Positions 53,295 through 61,230 of a stretch of DNA of 64,000 nt are shown here, one piece after another. The position numbers and the translations under genes were made by a program. Source of the stretch: Sphingomonas sp. AP4-R1 (GTDB taxonomy: Bacteria > Pseudomonadota > Alphaproteobacteria > Sphingomonadales > Sphingomonadaceae); contig NZ_CP053346.1 in assembly GCF_013113735.1 (NCBI RefSeq), positions 4,230,001 to 4,294,000 of the forward strand, in the 5' to 3' direction. Numbering within the stretch: position 1 is the stretch's first letter; every line of letters starts with the position of its first letter. A model generated the notes under the pieces. That model did no database searches. It saw nothing but the letters and a program-made list of their open reading frames with translations, and was not told the origin of the DNA.

Positions 53295-54965
53295 TCAGGC
53301 GCGCGCCGACGCCGCCGCACCCAGCAAAGCCCGCACCGACGCCGTCGCGACGTCCGCATCGATTCCCACGCCGAAGATCGTTTTTCCATCCGGCGTCCGC
53401 ACCTCGACATAGGCGGCCGCCTGCACATGGCCGCCGACTCCGATCGCATGCTCCGAATAATCGACGATATCGAGATCGAGGGCGAAGCCGTCCTTCAGCG
53501 CCGCCAGCACGCTCGAAAGAAGCCCGTTGCCGCGCCCGCTGATCGATTTCTCCTCGTCGCCATGCCGCACGCGGCCGACGAAGATGCGATCCTTGCCCGC
53601 ATGCTGCTCCTCATAGGAAACCAGCTCATAGGGCTGAGGCCCGACCAGACGATAATGCGACTCGAACGCGCCCCAGATGTCGGCGGCATTCAGCTCGCGG
53701 CTCGTCTCGTCGGCCAGTGCCTGTGCCACGCGGCTGAAATCGGCCTGCAGGCGCTTGGGCAGTTTCAGCCCCTTGTCCTGCTCGATCACCCAGGCGATGC
53801 CGCCCTTGCCGGACTGAGAGTTGACGCGGATCACCGCCTCGTAGCTGCGGCCCAGATCCGCCGGGTCGATCGGCAGATAGGGGACATTCCACAAGCCGTC
53901 ATTGCGCTTCTCCTGCGCGGCGAAGCCCTTCTTGATCGCGTCCTGATGGCTGCCGGAAAAGGCCGTGAACACCAGATCGCCCGCATAGGGCGTGCGCGGA
54001 TGCACCGGGATATTCGTGCAATAGTTCACGGTGTTCACGATCTCGTCGATGTCCGACAGATCGAGGCCGGGGTTCACCCCTTGCGTGTACATGTTGAGCG
54101 CGACCGTCACGAGATCGCAATTCCCGGTGCGCTCGCCATTGCCCAGCAGGCAGCCTTCGACACGGTCCGCGCCCGCCATCAGGCCCAGCTCCGCCGCCGC
54201 GACGCCCGTGCCGCGATCATTGTGCGTGTGGAGCGAGATCACCACGCTGTCGCGGTTCGGCACGTTGCGGCAGAACCATTCGATCTGGTCGGCGTAGATG
54301 TTGGGCGTCGCCGCCTCAACCGTCGCCGGCAGATTGAGGATTAGCGGACGCTCGGGCGTCGGGCGCAGCACGTCCATCACGGCCGCGCACACCTCCACGC
54401 TGAAATCCAGCTCGGCGGTGGAGAAGGTCTCCGGGCTATATTCGAAATGCCAGTCGGTGTTCGGCTGCTTGGCCGCCTCGTCGCGCAGGATCTTCGCGCC
54501 CTCGATCGCGATGTCGCGGATCTGGTCGCGCGACATGTCGAACACGATCTGCCGCCATGCGGGCGATACGGCATTGTAGAGATGCACGATCGCGGTGCGC
54601 GCGCCCTGCAGACTCTCGAAGCTGCGCTCGATCAGATCGCGGCGCGACTGGGTGAGCACCTGGATCGTCACGTCGTCCGGAATCGCGTCCTTGCGGATCA
54701 GGCCGGAGATGAAATCGAATTCGGTGGCGCCGGCGGCGGGAAAGCCGACCTCGATCTCCTTCAGGCCGACCTTGCAGAGCAGTTCGAAGAAGCGGGTCTT
54801 CTTCTCCTCGTTCATCGGATCGATCAGCGCCTGATTGCCGTCGCGCATGTCGGTGGAAAGCCAGCGCGGGGCCTGCGTGATCGTGCGCGACGGCCACTGG
54901 CGGTTCGGCAGGTCGATCTGCGGAAAGGGGCGGTATTTGGTCGAAGGGTCGCTCAGGAAAGGCAT
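53295..54965 (-). CDS. leuA: 2-isopropylmalate synthase
   Basis: The 556-residue protein has the TIM-barrel catalytic core ([27 protein letters not shown], the metal site [11 protein letters not shown] and [11 protein letters not shown]) and the C-terminal LeuA allosteric domain (from about 430). It condenses 2-oxoisovalerate with acetyl-CoA, the first committed leucine step, and is inhibited by leucine. Length and N-terminus fit the longer type 2 enzyme. A leucine-rich leader peptide and attenuator pairing lie upstream. Confidence 0.96.
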   Translation of the reverse strand: MPFLSDPSTKYRPFPQIDLPNRQWPSRTITQAPRWLSTDMRDGNQALIDPMNEEKKTRFFELLCKVGLKEIEVGFPAAGATEFDFISGLIRKDAIPDDVTIQVLTQSRRDLIERSFESLQGARTAIVHLYNAVSPAWRQIVFDMSRDQIRDIAIEGAKILRDEAAKQPNTDWHFEYSPETFSTAELDFSVEVCAAVMDVLRPTPERPLILNLPATVEAATPNIYADQIEWFCRNVPNRDSVVISLHTHNDRGTGVAAAELGLMAGADRVEGCLLGNGERTGNCDLVTVALNMYTQGVNPGLDLSDIDEIVNTVNYCTNIPVHPRTPYAGDLVFTAFSGSHQDAIKKGFAAQEKRNDGLWNVPYLPIDPADLGRSYEAVIRVNSQSGKGGIAWVIEQDKGLKLPKRLQADFSRVAQALADETSRELNAADIWGAFESHYRLVGPQPYELVSYEEQHAGKDRIFVGRVRHGDEEKSISGRGNGLLSSVLAALKDGFALDLDIVDYSEHAIGVGGHVQAAAYVEVRTPDGKTIFGVGIDADVATASVRALLGAAASARA

Positions 54966-54998
54966 ATCGGTCTCGACGTCACAAAGGTCATGATGGCG

Positions 54999-55088
54999 CG
55001 GACGATGTCGTCCGGCCTGGCGATGATCCCCTTAGGCGGTCGAGGCAGCCGGCATGGCCGCGAACGATCGACGCGCCTAAGGGCGCGT
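54999..55088 (-). promoter_or_regulatory. leuA leader attenuator structures
   Basis: Three structures lie between the leader peptide and leuA. The stop-codon hairpin ACGCGCC-TTAG-GGCGCGT spans 55071-55088. A 10-bp segment (55074-55083) is perfectly complementary to 55029-55038, so the two can pair only if the first hairpin is open. A third hairpin, CGGACGA-CA-TCGTCCG, lies at 54999-55014. The mutually exclusive pairing is the logic of ribosome-mediated attenuation. No clear T-run follows the third hairpin. Confidence 0.65.
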
Positions 55089-55124
55089 AAGTCGAAGCGA
55101 AAGAAGGGCGCGGGCAGCCATCAT
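55077..55124 (-). CDS. Leucine-rich leader peptide of leuA
   Basis: The 15-residue reading frame from ATG 55124 (or 55121) reads MMAARALLSLRLTRP. Its four leucines are all encoded by CTT, a codon that is rare in these GC-rich genes, where CTG and CTC dominate. Stalling at these codons when leucine is short would change the downstream pairing and allow leuA to be read. A Shine-Dalgarno is weak (CAGG next to the ATG). Confidence 0.7.
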   Translation of the reverse strand: MMAARALLSLRLTRP

Positions 55125-55203
55125 CCTGAGGCGGGCGCATAAAGCGCCGCGCGGCGTGCGTCCAGCCATTTGATCGGACGCGCTTCAGAGCCGCCCCGGG
55201 GAT

Positions 55204-55237
55204 TTTGGACCGACTTTGGCCACTTTTGGCTGATTGG
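55204..55237. promoter_or_regulatory. TTTGG iterations upstream of the leu leader
   Basis: TTTGG occurs at 55204, 55215 and 55225, with ATTGG at 55233, about one helical turn apart. It lies in the region that should hold the leuA promoter, divergent from the cNMP-domain gene. It may be a regulator site. Confidence 0.3.
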
Positions 55238-55358
55238 TCGCCCGGCGGGCTGTGTTCGTCGCGCGCGTGCTGCGCGAACGCGCCGTAATCCCGAAGCTTC
55301 GACTCGCTAGAAAGCGCAGGTCGCGCTATTGTGCGGTGCAAGGCGAAGGGTGGCGTGC

Positions 55359-56057
55359 ATGACGTTCACGATGGCAAATCTTCTGGCCGGATCCGCGCTG
55401 CTGCTGGCGCTCGCGTCGATCCCCCGCAACACGCTCTGGCTGCGGGTCGCGCTCGCCGCCTGTGCCGCCGCCGGGTTGGTCTACGTGATCCTGCACGGGC
55501 GCGGTTTCCTGCCGGCTTTGGTCTGCGGCGCGCTGATGACGATCAGCCTGATCCAGACCCTGTTCTCGATCAGTTGGGCCAGCAAGATCCGCCTGTCCGC
55601 CGAGGAAGTGGCGATGGCGGAGCATTGCTTCCCCTCCATCCCCCGCCCCACCATCCGCCACCTGCTGGATCAGGGGCTGTGGGTGTCCGGCAAGGCGGGC
55701 GAATTCCTGCTGCACGAAGGCGCGCCCGCCACGCACCTGTTCTACCTCAGCGAGGGAGAGGTTGCGGTGTCGTCGGCGGGCCGCGAACTGGCGACCAGCG
55801 GACCGGGTCATTTCTTCGGCGAAATCACCGTGCTGAGCGGCGGCCCCGCGACGGCGAGCGTGACGCTCAAGAAGCCGTCGCGCTTCTGGTGCGCGACGGC
55901 GGACTCGCTCCATTCCTTCCTGTCGCTCTACCCCGATTACCGCGCGATCCTCGAAGCCTCCTTCGCGGGAGACCTGCGCGACAAGCTGCGTCTCGCCAAC
56001 CAGCGGATGGTGAAGATGGAAGCCGCCGCCCACGCGGCGACCCAGACGGCGGCGTGA
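55359..56057 (+). CDS. Three-helix membrane protein with cyclic-nucleotide-binding-like domain
   Basis: The 232-residue protein has three membrane helices in the first 75 residues (MANLLAGSALLLALASI, LWLRVALAACAAAGLVYVIL, ALVCGALMTISLIQTLFSI) followed by one cNMP-binding-fold domain (about 95-215; GEFLLHEGAPATHLFYLSEG, GHFFGEITVLSGGPATASVT). This three-helix layout is that of Popeye-domain proteins. The phosphate-binding cassette has FGE but the usual Arg is missing, so cAMP binding is doubtful. There is no helix-turn-helix. ATG 55371 is an alternative start. Confidence 0.78.
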   Translation: MTFTMANLLAGSALLLALASIPRNTLWLRVALAACAAAGLVYVILHGRGFLPALVCGALMTISLIQTLFSISWASKIRLSAEEVAMAEHCFPSIPRPTIRHLLDQGLWVSGKAGEFLLHEGAPATHLFYLSEGEVAVSSAGRELATSGPGHFFGEITVLSGGPATASVTLKKPSRFWCATADSLHSFLSLYPDYRAILEASFAGDLRDKLRLANQRMVKMEAAAHAATQTAA

Positions 56058-56067
56058 GATAAGTGGC

Positions 56068-56448
56068 TCAACTCCCCTCCCTGGAAGGGAGGGGTTGGGG
56101 GTGGGTGGAAGCTCGCGAGACGGCCAGAAGGATCGCATCGACCACGCCCTCCAGATGGTTTCGTACATCGTTGTTCCAGAAGCGCAAAACCGTCCATCCG
56201 TGACGTTGCAAGTGAGCTGTGCGGGCAGCATCCTCTTCAACACGGTCGGCGTGCTGCCCGCCATCCAGTTCGATCACGATTCTTGCGGTTCGACAGGCAA
56301 AATCGACGATGTATCGATCGATCGCCAATTGGCGGGTGAAGCGGGGTCTGTTCTCTCGCAGGACCGACCATAACAGCCGCTCCTCGAACGTCCCCTCGCG
56401 CCGCAAGCGTCGCGCGCGATCTTTCGTTTCGGGCGGTATGCGCTGCAC
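56068..56448 (-). CDS. DUF559 (Vsr-like) endonuclease-domain protein within an inverted-repeat element
   Basis: The 126-residue protein has the DUF559 fold: FEERLLWSVLRENRP, FTRQLAIDRYIVDFACRTAR, VIELDGGQHADRVEEDAART, and GWTVLRFWNNDVRNHLEGV, with the Glu, Asp and Gln/His of a PD-(D/E)xK-like site. The last residues (STHPQPLPSREGS) are encoded by the terminal inverted repeat itself. The gene fills an element of 445 bp bounded by 46-bp inverted repeats, so it may be a mobile cassette. Function of the family is not established. Confidence 0.85.
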   Translation of the reverse strand: MQRIPPETKDRARRLRREGTFEERLLWSVLRENRPRFTRQLAIDRYIVDFACRTARIVIELDGGQHADRVEEDAARTAHLQRHGWTVLRFWNNDVRNHLEGVVDAILLAVSRASTHPQPLPSREGS

Positions 56449-56516
56449 CGGCTCATTCTATCAGCGTCATCGCGAGCTTCCACCCACCCCCAGCCCCTCC
56501 CTTCCAGGGAGGGGAG
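56072..56516. mobile_element. DUF559 cassette with 46-bp terminal inverted repeats (family F, copy 3)
   Basis: Left end 56072-56117 and right end 56471-56516 are inverted copies differing at one base out of 46. The outer part (CTCCCCTCCCTGGAAGGGAG then GGGGGTGGGT) is shared with the gene-free copies at 24196 and 41752. I found no obvious target duplication. The layout is like that of a small gene-bearing element and its MITE-like derivatives. Confidence 0.7.
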
Positions 56517-56569
56517 ACGGGCGTCCGCAACTGGGGCGAAAGCCGCCGCCGAAGCGCGGACGCTACCGC

Positions 56570-57217
56570 CTACATCCCGCCCGCAGGCGGCATCACGCTC
56601 CCACCCGCCTTGGGCACAAGTTCGACGATGTCCGCCTGCGATTCCCAGCGGGGCTGCGGCAGGATCAGGCGCCATTTCTGGGGGCCGATCCGCTCGATCA
56701 GGCCGACCATGTTGCGATCGGCGTCGCGGCCATAATCCAGCGCACGGGGCTCGTCGGCCAGCGCCATCGATCCGAGGAAGACCATCCGGGTCGCATCGAA
56801 GGGCCAGAAATGGCCGTCGGGTCGCTGCGGTCCGTCCAGCTTGCGCAGCCGGTCTGCCGCGATCCGGCAAGTGCCGGCGGGATAGGCCATATAGGCTTGG
56901 CCGGTCGCGCCCTTCCGCCCCAGCTTGATCATGCGGCATGCATAATCGCCATCGGGAATGGCCGCGTTCTCCAGCCCCGCATCGGGATCGAGCAGCGAAC
57001 CTTCCCGCGCGACCTCCGCCGCATCGCCTTCGGCCCGCGCCTGGTCCAGCCCCAATATCCAAGCATCCCGCCAGTTGCGGAGACGGCTGCGATCCGGAAG
57101 CGTGATGATCGTGCGCCACGCATCCGGGGCCGGCGCGCGCTTGGCAGCAGCGGCACCGCCCGACATCGCCACCAACGGGACCGATGCAACAATCGAGAGA
57201 ACAAGTCCGGCCCGCAC
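56570..57217 (-). CDS. DUF4893-type secreted protein
   Basis: The protein (about 215 residues from GTG 57217) has a signal-like start (AGLVLSIVASVPLVAMSGGAAA) and a body with WRTIITLPDRSRLRNWRDAW, IPDGDYACRMIKLGRKGATG and a late GLIERIGPQKWRLILPQPRW, the pattern I associate with DUF4893. Function is unknown. The start is uncertain: the frame is open to 57331, and the GTG was chosen because it opens a signal peptide. Confidence 0.7.
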   Translation of the reverse strand: MRAGLVLSIVASVPLVAMSGGAAAAKRAPAPDAWRTIITLPDRSRLRNWRDAWILGLDQARAEGDAAEVAREGSLLDPDAGLENAAIPDGDYACRMIKLGRKGATGQAYMAYPAGTCRIAADRLRKLDGPQRPDGHFWPFDATRMVFLGSMALADEPRALDYGRDADRNMVGLIERIGPQKWRLILPQPRWESQADIVELVPKAGGSVMPPAGGM

Positions 57218-57337
57218 AACCAGCAGCCTAGACGCTCCATGCGTCTTTACAATGGCTTTGCGCTGAGAAGGTGCTCGACGATGCGCCGATCGGCGCATGG
57301 CGGCACCGGCCCGCTCCCCCGCATTTCGCAAAAACGC

Positions 57338-57940
57338 TCAGTTTCTTGCGGGCGGGGCGAAGGGCACGATCATCGGCACGCGGCGGCGATAGGCGGCATA
57401 GGCGCCCTGCCCCAGCTCCTCGGCGAGGAAACGCTCCTCCAGCCGCGCCTTGAGCGTATAGCCCAGGATCATCAGCGCGAAGCCCGCCAGCGCGATCGGC
57501 GTACCCTTGGCGATCGCGATCGCCGCAGACCCCATCAGCAGGGCCGTGTAGATGGGATGGCGCACCAGCGCATAGGGCCCGCTGTCGATGATGCGATGCC
57601 CCTCCTTGCGCGTGACGGCCGCCGACCACAGCCGCCCGAGCGTGATCCGTGCCGAGACGGCGAGAGCGAGTCCCCCCAGCGCCAGCACCGCCAGCAGCCA
57701 GCCCAGCGACGGCGGCACCTGCCAGAGCGGCGGCAGGAACGGAGTCCAGCGCATCCCATGCGGCGTGGGCCGATAGACGCCGTCCACGAACATGCAGGCG
57801 AAGGCGACGATGTTGATCAGCCGATAGGGTGCCTGCCGTCCTGCTGGCGCCGCCACTTTCGTCCGGTTCGCCCACAGGCCGAGCGCGACCCAGATCACGC
57901 CCCATGCCGCCCAGACCCCAAGGATCGCAAACACCCACAT
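57338..57940 (-). CDS. Isoprenylcysteine carboxyl-methyltransferase-like membrane protein
   Basis: The 200-residue protein has four to five membrane helices and the ICMT/PEMT motif SAAVTRKEGHRIIDSGPYAL followed by VRHPIYTALLMGSAAIA and EERFLAEELGQGAYAAYRRR, the S-adenosylmethionine-binding end of the family. Bacterial members methylate lipids or isoprenoid-linked substrates; the substrate is unknown. ATG 57940 has GGAGGCGGAT upstream. An AT-rich palindrome lies in its promoter region. Confidence 0.84.
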   Translation of the reverse strand: MWVFAILGVWAAWGVIWVALGLWANRTKVAAPAGRQAPYRLINIVAFACMFVDGVYRPTPHGMRWTPFLPPLWQVPPSLGWLLAVLALGGLALAVSARITLGRLWSAAVTRKEGHRIIDSGPYALVRHPIYTALLMGSAAIAIAKGTPIALAGFALMILGYTLKARLEERFLAEELGQGAYAAYRRRVPMIVPFAPPARN

Positions 57941-57963
57941 ATCCGCCTCCGCAGCGCCTGCGT

Positions 57964-57981
57964 GTATTATAAACATAATAC
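57964..57981. promoter_or_regulatory. AT-rich palindrome upstream of the ICMT-like gene
   Basis: GTATTAT-AAAC-ATAATAC is a perfect 7-bp inverted repeat with a 4-bp spacer, 24 bp before the ICMT-like ATG. It overlaps a good -10 (TATAAT on the minus strand), so a bound protein would block that promoter. Confidence 0.55.
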
Positions 57982-58075
57982 GCACTGCAAGCGAGAGCGC
58001 GATCCGGTTGCGCTCCCCCGCCCCCACCGGCTAGGAGCGCCGCCTCTCTTATCCTCTCAGACGAAGGCTTTCCCG

Positions 58076-59173
58076 ATGGGATTCCGCTGCGGCATCGTCG
58101 GCCTGCCCAATGTCGGCAAGTCGACGCTCTTCAATGCCCTGACCGAGACGGCCGCCGCGCAGGCCGCCAATTATCCGTTCTGCACGATCGAGCCCAATGT
58201 GGGCCAGGTCGCCGTGCCCGATCCGCGCCTCGACGAGATCGCGAAGATCGCGGGCTCCGCCAAGATCATCGAGACGCAGCTGGGCTTCGTCGACATTGCC
58301 GGCCTCGTCCGCGGCGCCAGCAAGGGCGAGGGCCTGGGCAACCAGTTCCTCGGCAACATCCGCGAATGCGATGCGATCATCCATGTGCTGCGCTGCTTCG
58401 AGGGTGAGGTCACGCACGTCGAAGGCAAGGTCGATCCGATCGCGGACGCCGAGACGGTCGAGACCGAGCTGATGCTCTCCGATCTGGAAAGCCTCGAGAA
58501 GCGCGTGCCCGCCGCCCAGAAGAAGGCCGCGCAGGGCGACAAGGAATCGAAGGTCGCGGCCTCCGTGCTCGGCCAGGCGCTGGATCTGCTGCGCGAGGGC
58601 AAGCCCGCCCGCCTCACCCAGCCCAAGGACGAGGACGAGAAGCGCGTCTTCGCCCAGGCGCAGCTGCTGACCGGCAAGCCCGTCCTCTACGTGTGCAACG
58701 TGGACGAGGGCTCGGCCGTCGACGGCAACGATCTGTCCGCCAAGGTCTTCGCCAAGGCGGCGGCCGAGGGCGCCGGTGCCGTGATCGTCTCCGCCGCGAT
58801 CGAGGCCGAGATCGTCACGCTCGACCCCGCCGACCGCGCTGAATTCCTGTCCGATCTCGGCCTGAAGGAAACCGGCCTCGCCCGCGTGATCCGCGCCGGC
58901 TATGATCTGCTCCACCTGCAGACCTTCTTCACGGCAGGCCCCAAGGAAGCGCGCGCCTGGACGATCCCGATGGGCGCCAAGGCCCCGCAGGCGGCGGGCG
59001 CGATCCACTCCGATTTCGAGCGCGGCTTCATCCGCGCCGAGACGATCGCCTTCGCCGATTTCGTCGCCTTCAAGGGCGAGACCGGCGCGCGCGAGGCGGG
59101 CAAGCTGCGCTCGGAAGGCAAGGACTATGTCGTCCACGACGGCGACGTGCTGCTGTTCCGCTTCAACGTGTAA
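58076..59173 (+). CDS. ychF: Redox-regulated ATPase YchF
   Basis: The 365-residue protein has the Obg/YchF G-domain (GIVGLPNVGKSTLFNALTET; FVDIAGLV; NVDEG in place of the usual NKxD, which fits ATP preference) and the C-terminal TGS-like domain (from about 280; LLHLQTFFTAGPKEARAWTI). It binds the ribosome and is linked to oxidative-stress response. ATG 58076 gives the family length. Confidence 0.96.
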   Translation: MGFRCGIVGLPNVGKSTLFNALTETAAAQAANYPFCTIEPNVGQVAVPDPRLDEIAKIAGSAKIIETQLGFVDIAGLVRGASKGEGLGNQFLGNIRECDAIIHVLRCFEGEVTHVEGKVDPIADAETVETELMLSDLESLEKRVPAAQKKAAQGDKESKVAASVLGQALDLLREGKPARLTQPKDEDEKRVFAQAQLLTGKPVLYVCNVDEGSAVDGNDLSAKVFAKAAAEGAGAVIVSAAIEAEIVTLDPADRAEFLSDLGLKETGLARVIRAGYDLLHLQTFFTAGPKEARAWTIPMGAKAPQAAGAIHSDFERGFIRAETIAFADFVAFKGETGAREAGKLRSEGKDYVVHDGDVLLFRFNV

Positions 59174-59198
59174 AGCCCTTACACCGCCCATACCCCAC

Positions 59199-59280
59199 CC
59201 CGTTTGCTTCGAGCGGAGATCGAGCCTGTCGAGATCGCAGTCGAGAAGGTAGAGTTCTCGACAAGCTCGAACCAAACGGA
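59199..59280. repeat. Dispersed inverted repeat, family C, copy 2
   Basis: The arms CCGTTTGCTTCGAGC and GCTCGAACCAAACGG with inner GTTCTCGACAAGC lie between ychF and the MaoC gene. Confidence 0.85.
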
Positions 59281-59305
59281 CGTGGGCAGGAGAGGATTAA
59301 AGGCC

Positions 59306-59752
59306 ATGTGGTTCGAGGATATCGCGGCAGGCCAGATCGATCGCTTCGGCGACTATCCCGTCACGCGCGAGGAGGTGCTGGATTTCGCCACGCGCTTCGA
59401 TCCCCAGCCCTTCCATATCGATGACGAGGCCGCTGCCAAAAGCCCGCTGTTCGGGCGGCTGGCGGCGAGCGGCTGGCACACCGCCTCGATCGGGATGCGG
59501 ATGACGGTCGATCATATGGAATCGGTGGGCCTCAGGACGCTGGGCGCGGCGGGCGTGGAGGATCTGCGCTTCCTCGCCCCCGTCTATCCCGGCGATACGC
59601 TCCACGCAGAGGCCGAGGTGCTGGAGACGCGCACGTCCGCTTCGCGCCCCGGCGTCGGCATCGTGCGATCGCGCACCACGATCTTCAATCAGGACGACAA
59701 GCCCGTGCTGAGCCACGTCGCCACCATCTTCATCCCCCGCCGTCCAGCTTGA
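59306..59752 (+). CDS. MaoC-family dehydratase (R-specific enoyl-CoA hydratase-like)
   Basis: The 148-residue hot-dog-fold protein has the MaoC catalytic motif FDPQPFHIDDEAAAKSPLFG near residues 30-50 (Asp and His) and GRLAASGWHTASIGMRMTV. It should hydrate enoyl-CoA or enoyl-type thioesters. It has no adjacent fatty-acid genes. ATG 59306 follows GGAGAGGATTAAAGG. Confidence 0.88.
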   Translation: MWFEDIAAGQIDRFGDYPVTREEVLDFATRFDPQPFHIDDEAAAKSPLFGRLAASGWHTASIGMRMTVDHMESVGLRTLGAAGVEDLRFLAPVYPGDTLHAEAEVLETRTSASRPGVGIVRSRTTIFNQDDKPVLSHVATIFIPRRPA

Positions 59753-59798
59753 GAAGCTGCAACTAGCAAGCGTCATGAAAGCCGGGCATCGCGCATCT

Positions 59799-61064
59799 AT
59801 GCCCTATTTTTCGCGATTCGCCGCCCTCGCCCTGCTGGGTAGCCTCACCGCCTGCGCCACCACCCCGACCCCGCCCGTTGCCGTCGCCAGCGCGACCCCG
59901 GTCGAGCAGCGCGCGCCAGTGACGATCCTGATCTCGATCGACGGCTTCCGGGCGGATTATCTGGATCGCGGCGTCACCCCCGCTTTGTCCGCGCTGGCGG
60001 CGGGCGGGCTCCATGCGGCGATGCGTCCCTCTTATCCCTCCAAGACCTTCCCCAATCACTGGACGCTCGTAACCGGCCTCGTCCCCGATCATCACGGCAT
60101 CGTCTCCAACAGCATGGAGGATGCCGCGCGGCCGGGCGAGAAGTTCACGATGGCGACCGACGATCCCTTCTGGTGGAACGGCGCCGCGCCGATCTGGGTG
60201 GAGGCCGAAAAAGCGGGCGTCCGCAGTGCGACGATGTTCTGGCCCGGCAGCAATGTCGCGAATGGCGGCGTGAAGAAGAAGGACGTGTTCGACTATATCG
60301 ACGGCGGCACTCGCCCCGACGACTGGCAGCAATTCAACATCGCCATCCCTTCGCACCAGCGCGTCGAAACCCTGCTGGACTGGATGCGCCGCCCTGCGGA
60401 CGTGCGGCCCACATTCGTGACCGCCTATTTCGATACGATCGACACTGCCGGCCACAAATATGGCCCGGACTCGGCCGAGGTGAACACGGCGCTGGGCGAG
60501 CTGGATGCCGAGATCGGTCGCCTCGTCGCGGGGCTGAAGGCGATCGGCCAGCCGGTGAATTTCGTGATCGTCGCCGATCACGGCATGGCCGGGATCGACA
60601 ATGCGCGCACCGTACCGCTGGCGAGCCTCGCCACCCCGGCCGACGCGCGCAAATTCGAGGATGGCCCCTTCGCCAGCTTCTATCCGATCGCCGGCCACGA
60701 GAAGAAGCTGGAGGCCATGCTGCTCAAGCCGCACGATCATGTGCAATGCTGGCGGAAGGGCGAAATCCCCGCGCGCCTGCGCTACGGCACGAACCCGCGC
60801 ATTCCGCCCTATTTCTGCATGACCGAACTGGGCTGGATGGTCGCGGACAAGCCCTTCGAGGAGAAGGGCACGCACGGCTACGACAATCAGGCGCCCGAAA
60901 TGGCGGCTTTGTTCATCGCCAACGGCCCCGCCTTCCCCAAGGCGGAGACGCTGGCTCCGTTCGACAATGTGGATGTGGCGCCGCTGCTGCGCGACCTGCT
61001 GGGCCTGCCGGCGAAGGCCGGCGATGGCGACGATGCGCCGTTCAAGGGGCTGGTGAAGCCCTGA
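59799..61064 (+). CDS. Ectonucleotide pyrophosphatase/phosphodiesterase-like lipoprotein
   Basis: The 421-residue protein has a lipoprotein signal (LALLGSLTAC, Cys near 19) and an alkaline-phosphatase-superfamily fold. Metal and nucleophile motifs are TILISIDGFRADYLDRGVTP, SYPSKTFPNHWTLVTGLVPD (nucleophile Thr), YFDTIDTAGHKYGPDS, VIVADHGM and HGYDN. This set matches the Xanthomonas-type NPP enzymes, which cleave phosphodiesters of nucleotides in the periplasm. ATG 59799 begins the lipoprotein signal; ATG 59775 is upstream. Confidence 0.86.
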   Translation: MPYFSRFAALALLGSLTACATTPTPPVAVASATPVEQRAPVTILISIDGFRADYLDRGVTPALSALAAGGLHAAMRPSYPSKTFPNHWTLVTGLVPDHHGIVSNSMEDAARPGEKFTMATDDPFWWNGAAPIWVEAEKAGVRSATMFWPGSNVANGGVKKKDVFDYIDGGTRPDDWQQFNIAIPSHQRVETLLDWMRRPADVRPTFVTAYFDTIDTAGHKYGPDSAEVNTALGELDAEIGRLVAGLKAIGQPVNFVIVADHGMAGIDNARTVPLASLATPADARKFEDGPFASFYPIAGHEKKLEAMLLKPHDHVQCWRKGEIPARLRYGTNPRIPPYFCMTELGWMVADKPFEEKGTHGYDNQAPEMAALFIANGPAFPKAETLAPFDNVDVAPLLRDLLGLPAKAGDGDDAPFKGLVKP

Positions 61065-61082
61065 TCGGGCGGCCCACTTCTT

Positions 61083-61209
61083 CCGTTTGGTTCGAGCTTG
61101 TCGAGAACCCGGCTAGGCTTCGAGCGAAGTCGAGAAGCCGGGATGCGGAGTACGGGCTCTCGGCTTCGCTCGGTCCTCGGGAGTTCTCGACAAGCTCGAA
61201 CCAAACGGA
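61083..61209. repeat. Dispersed inverted repeat, family C, copy 3
   Basis: The arms CCGTTTGGTTCGAGCTTGTC and GACAAGCTCGAACCAAACGG are perfect inverted copies; an inner pair with CTTCGAGCGAAGTCGAGAAG is family-B-like. It separates converging genes. Confidence 0.9.
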
Positions 61210-61230
61210 AGGGTTGAGTCCCCTTCCCGC

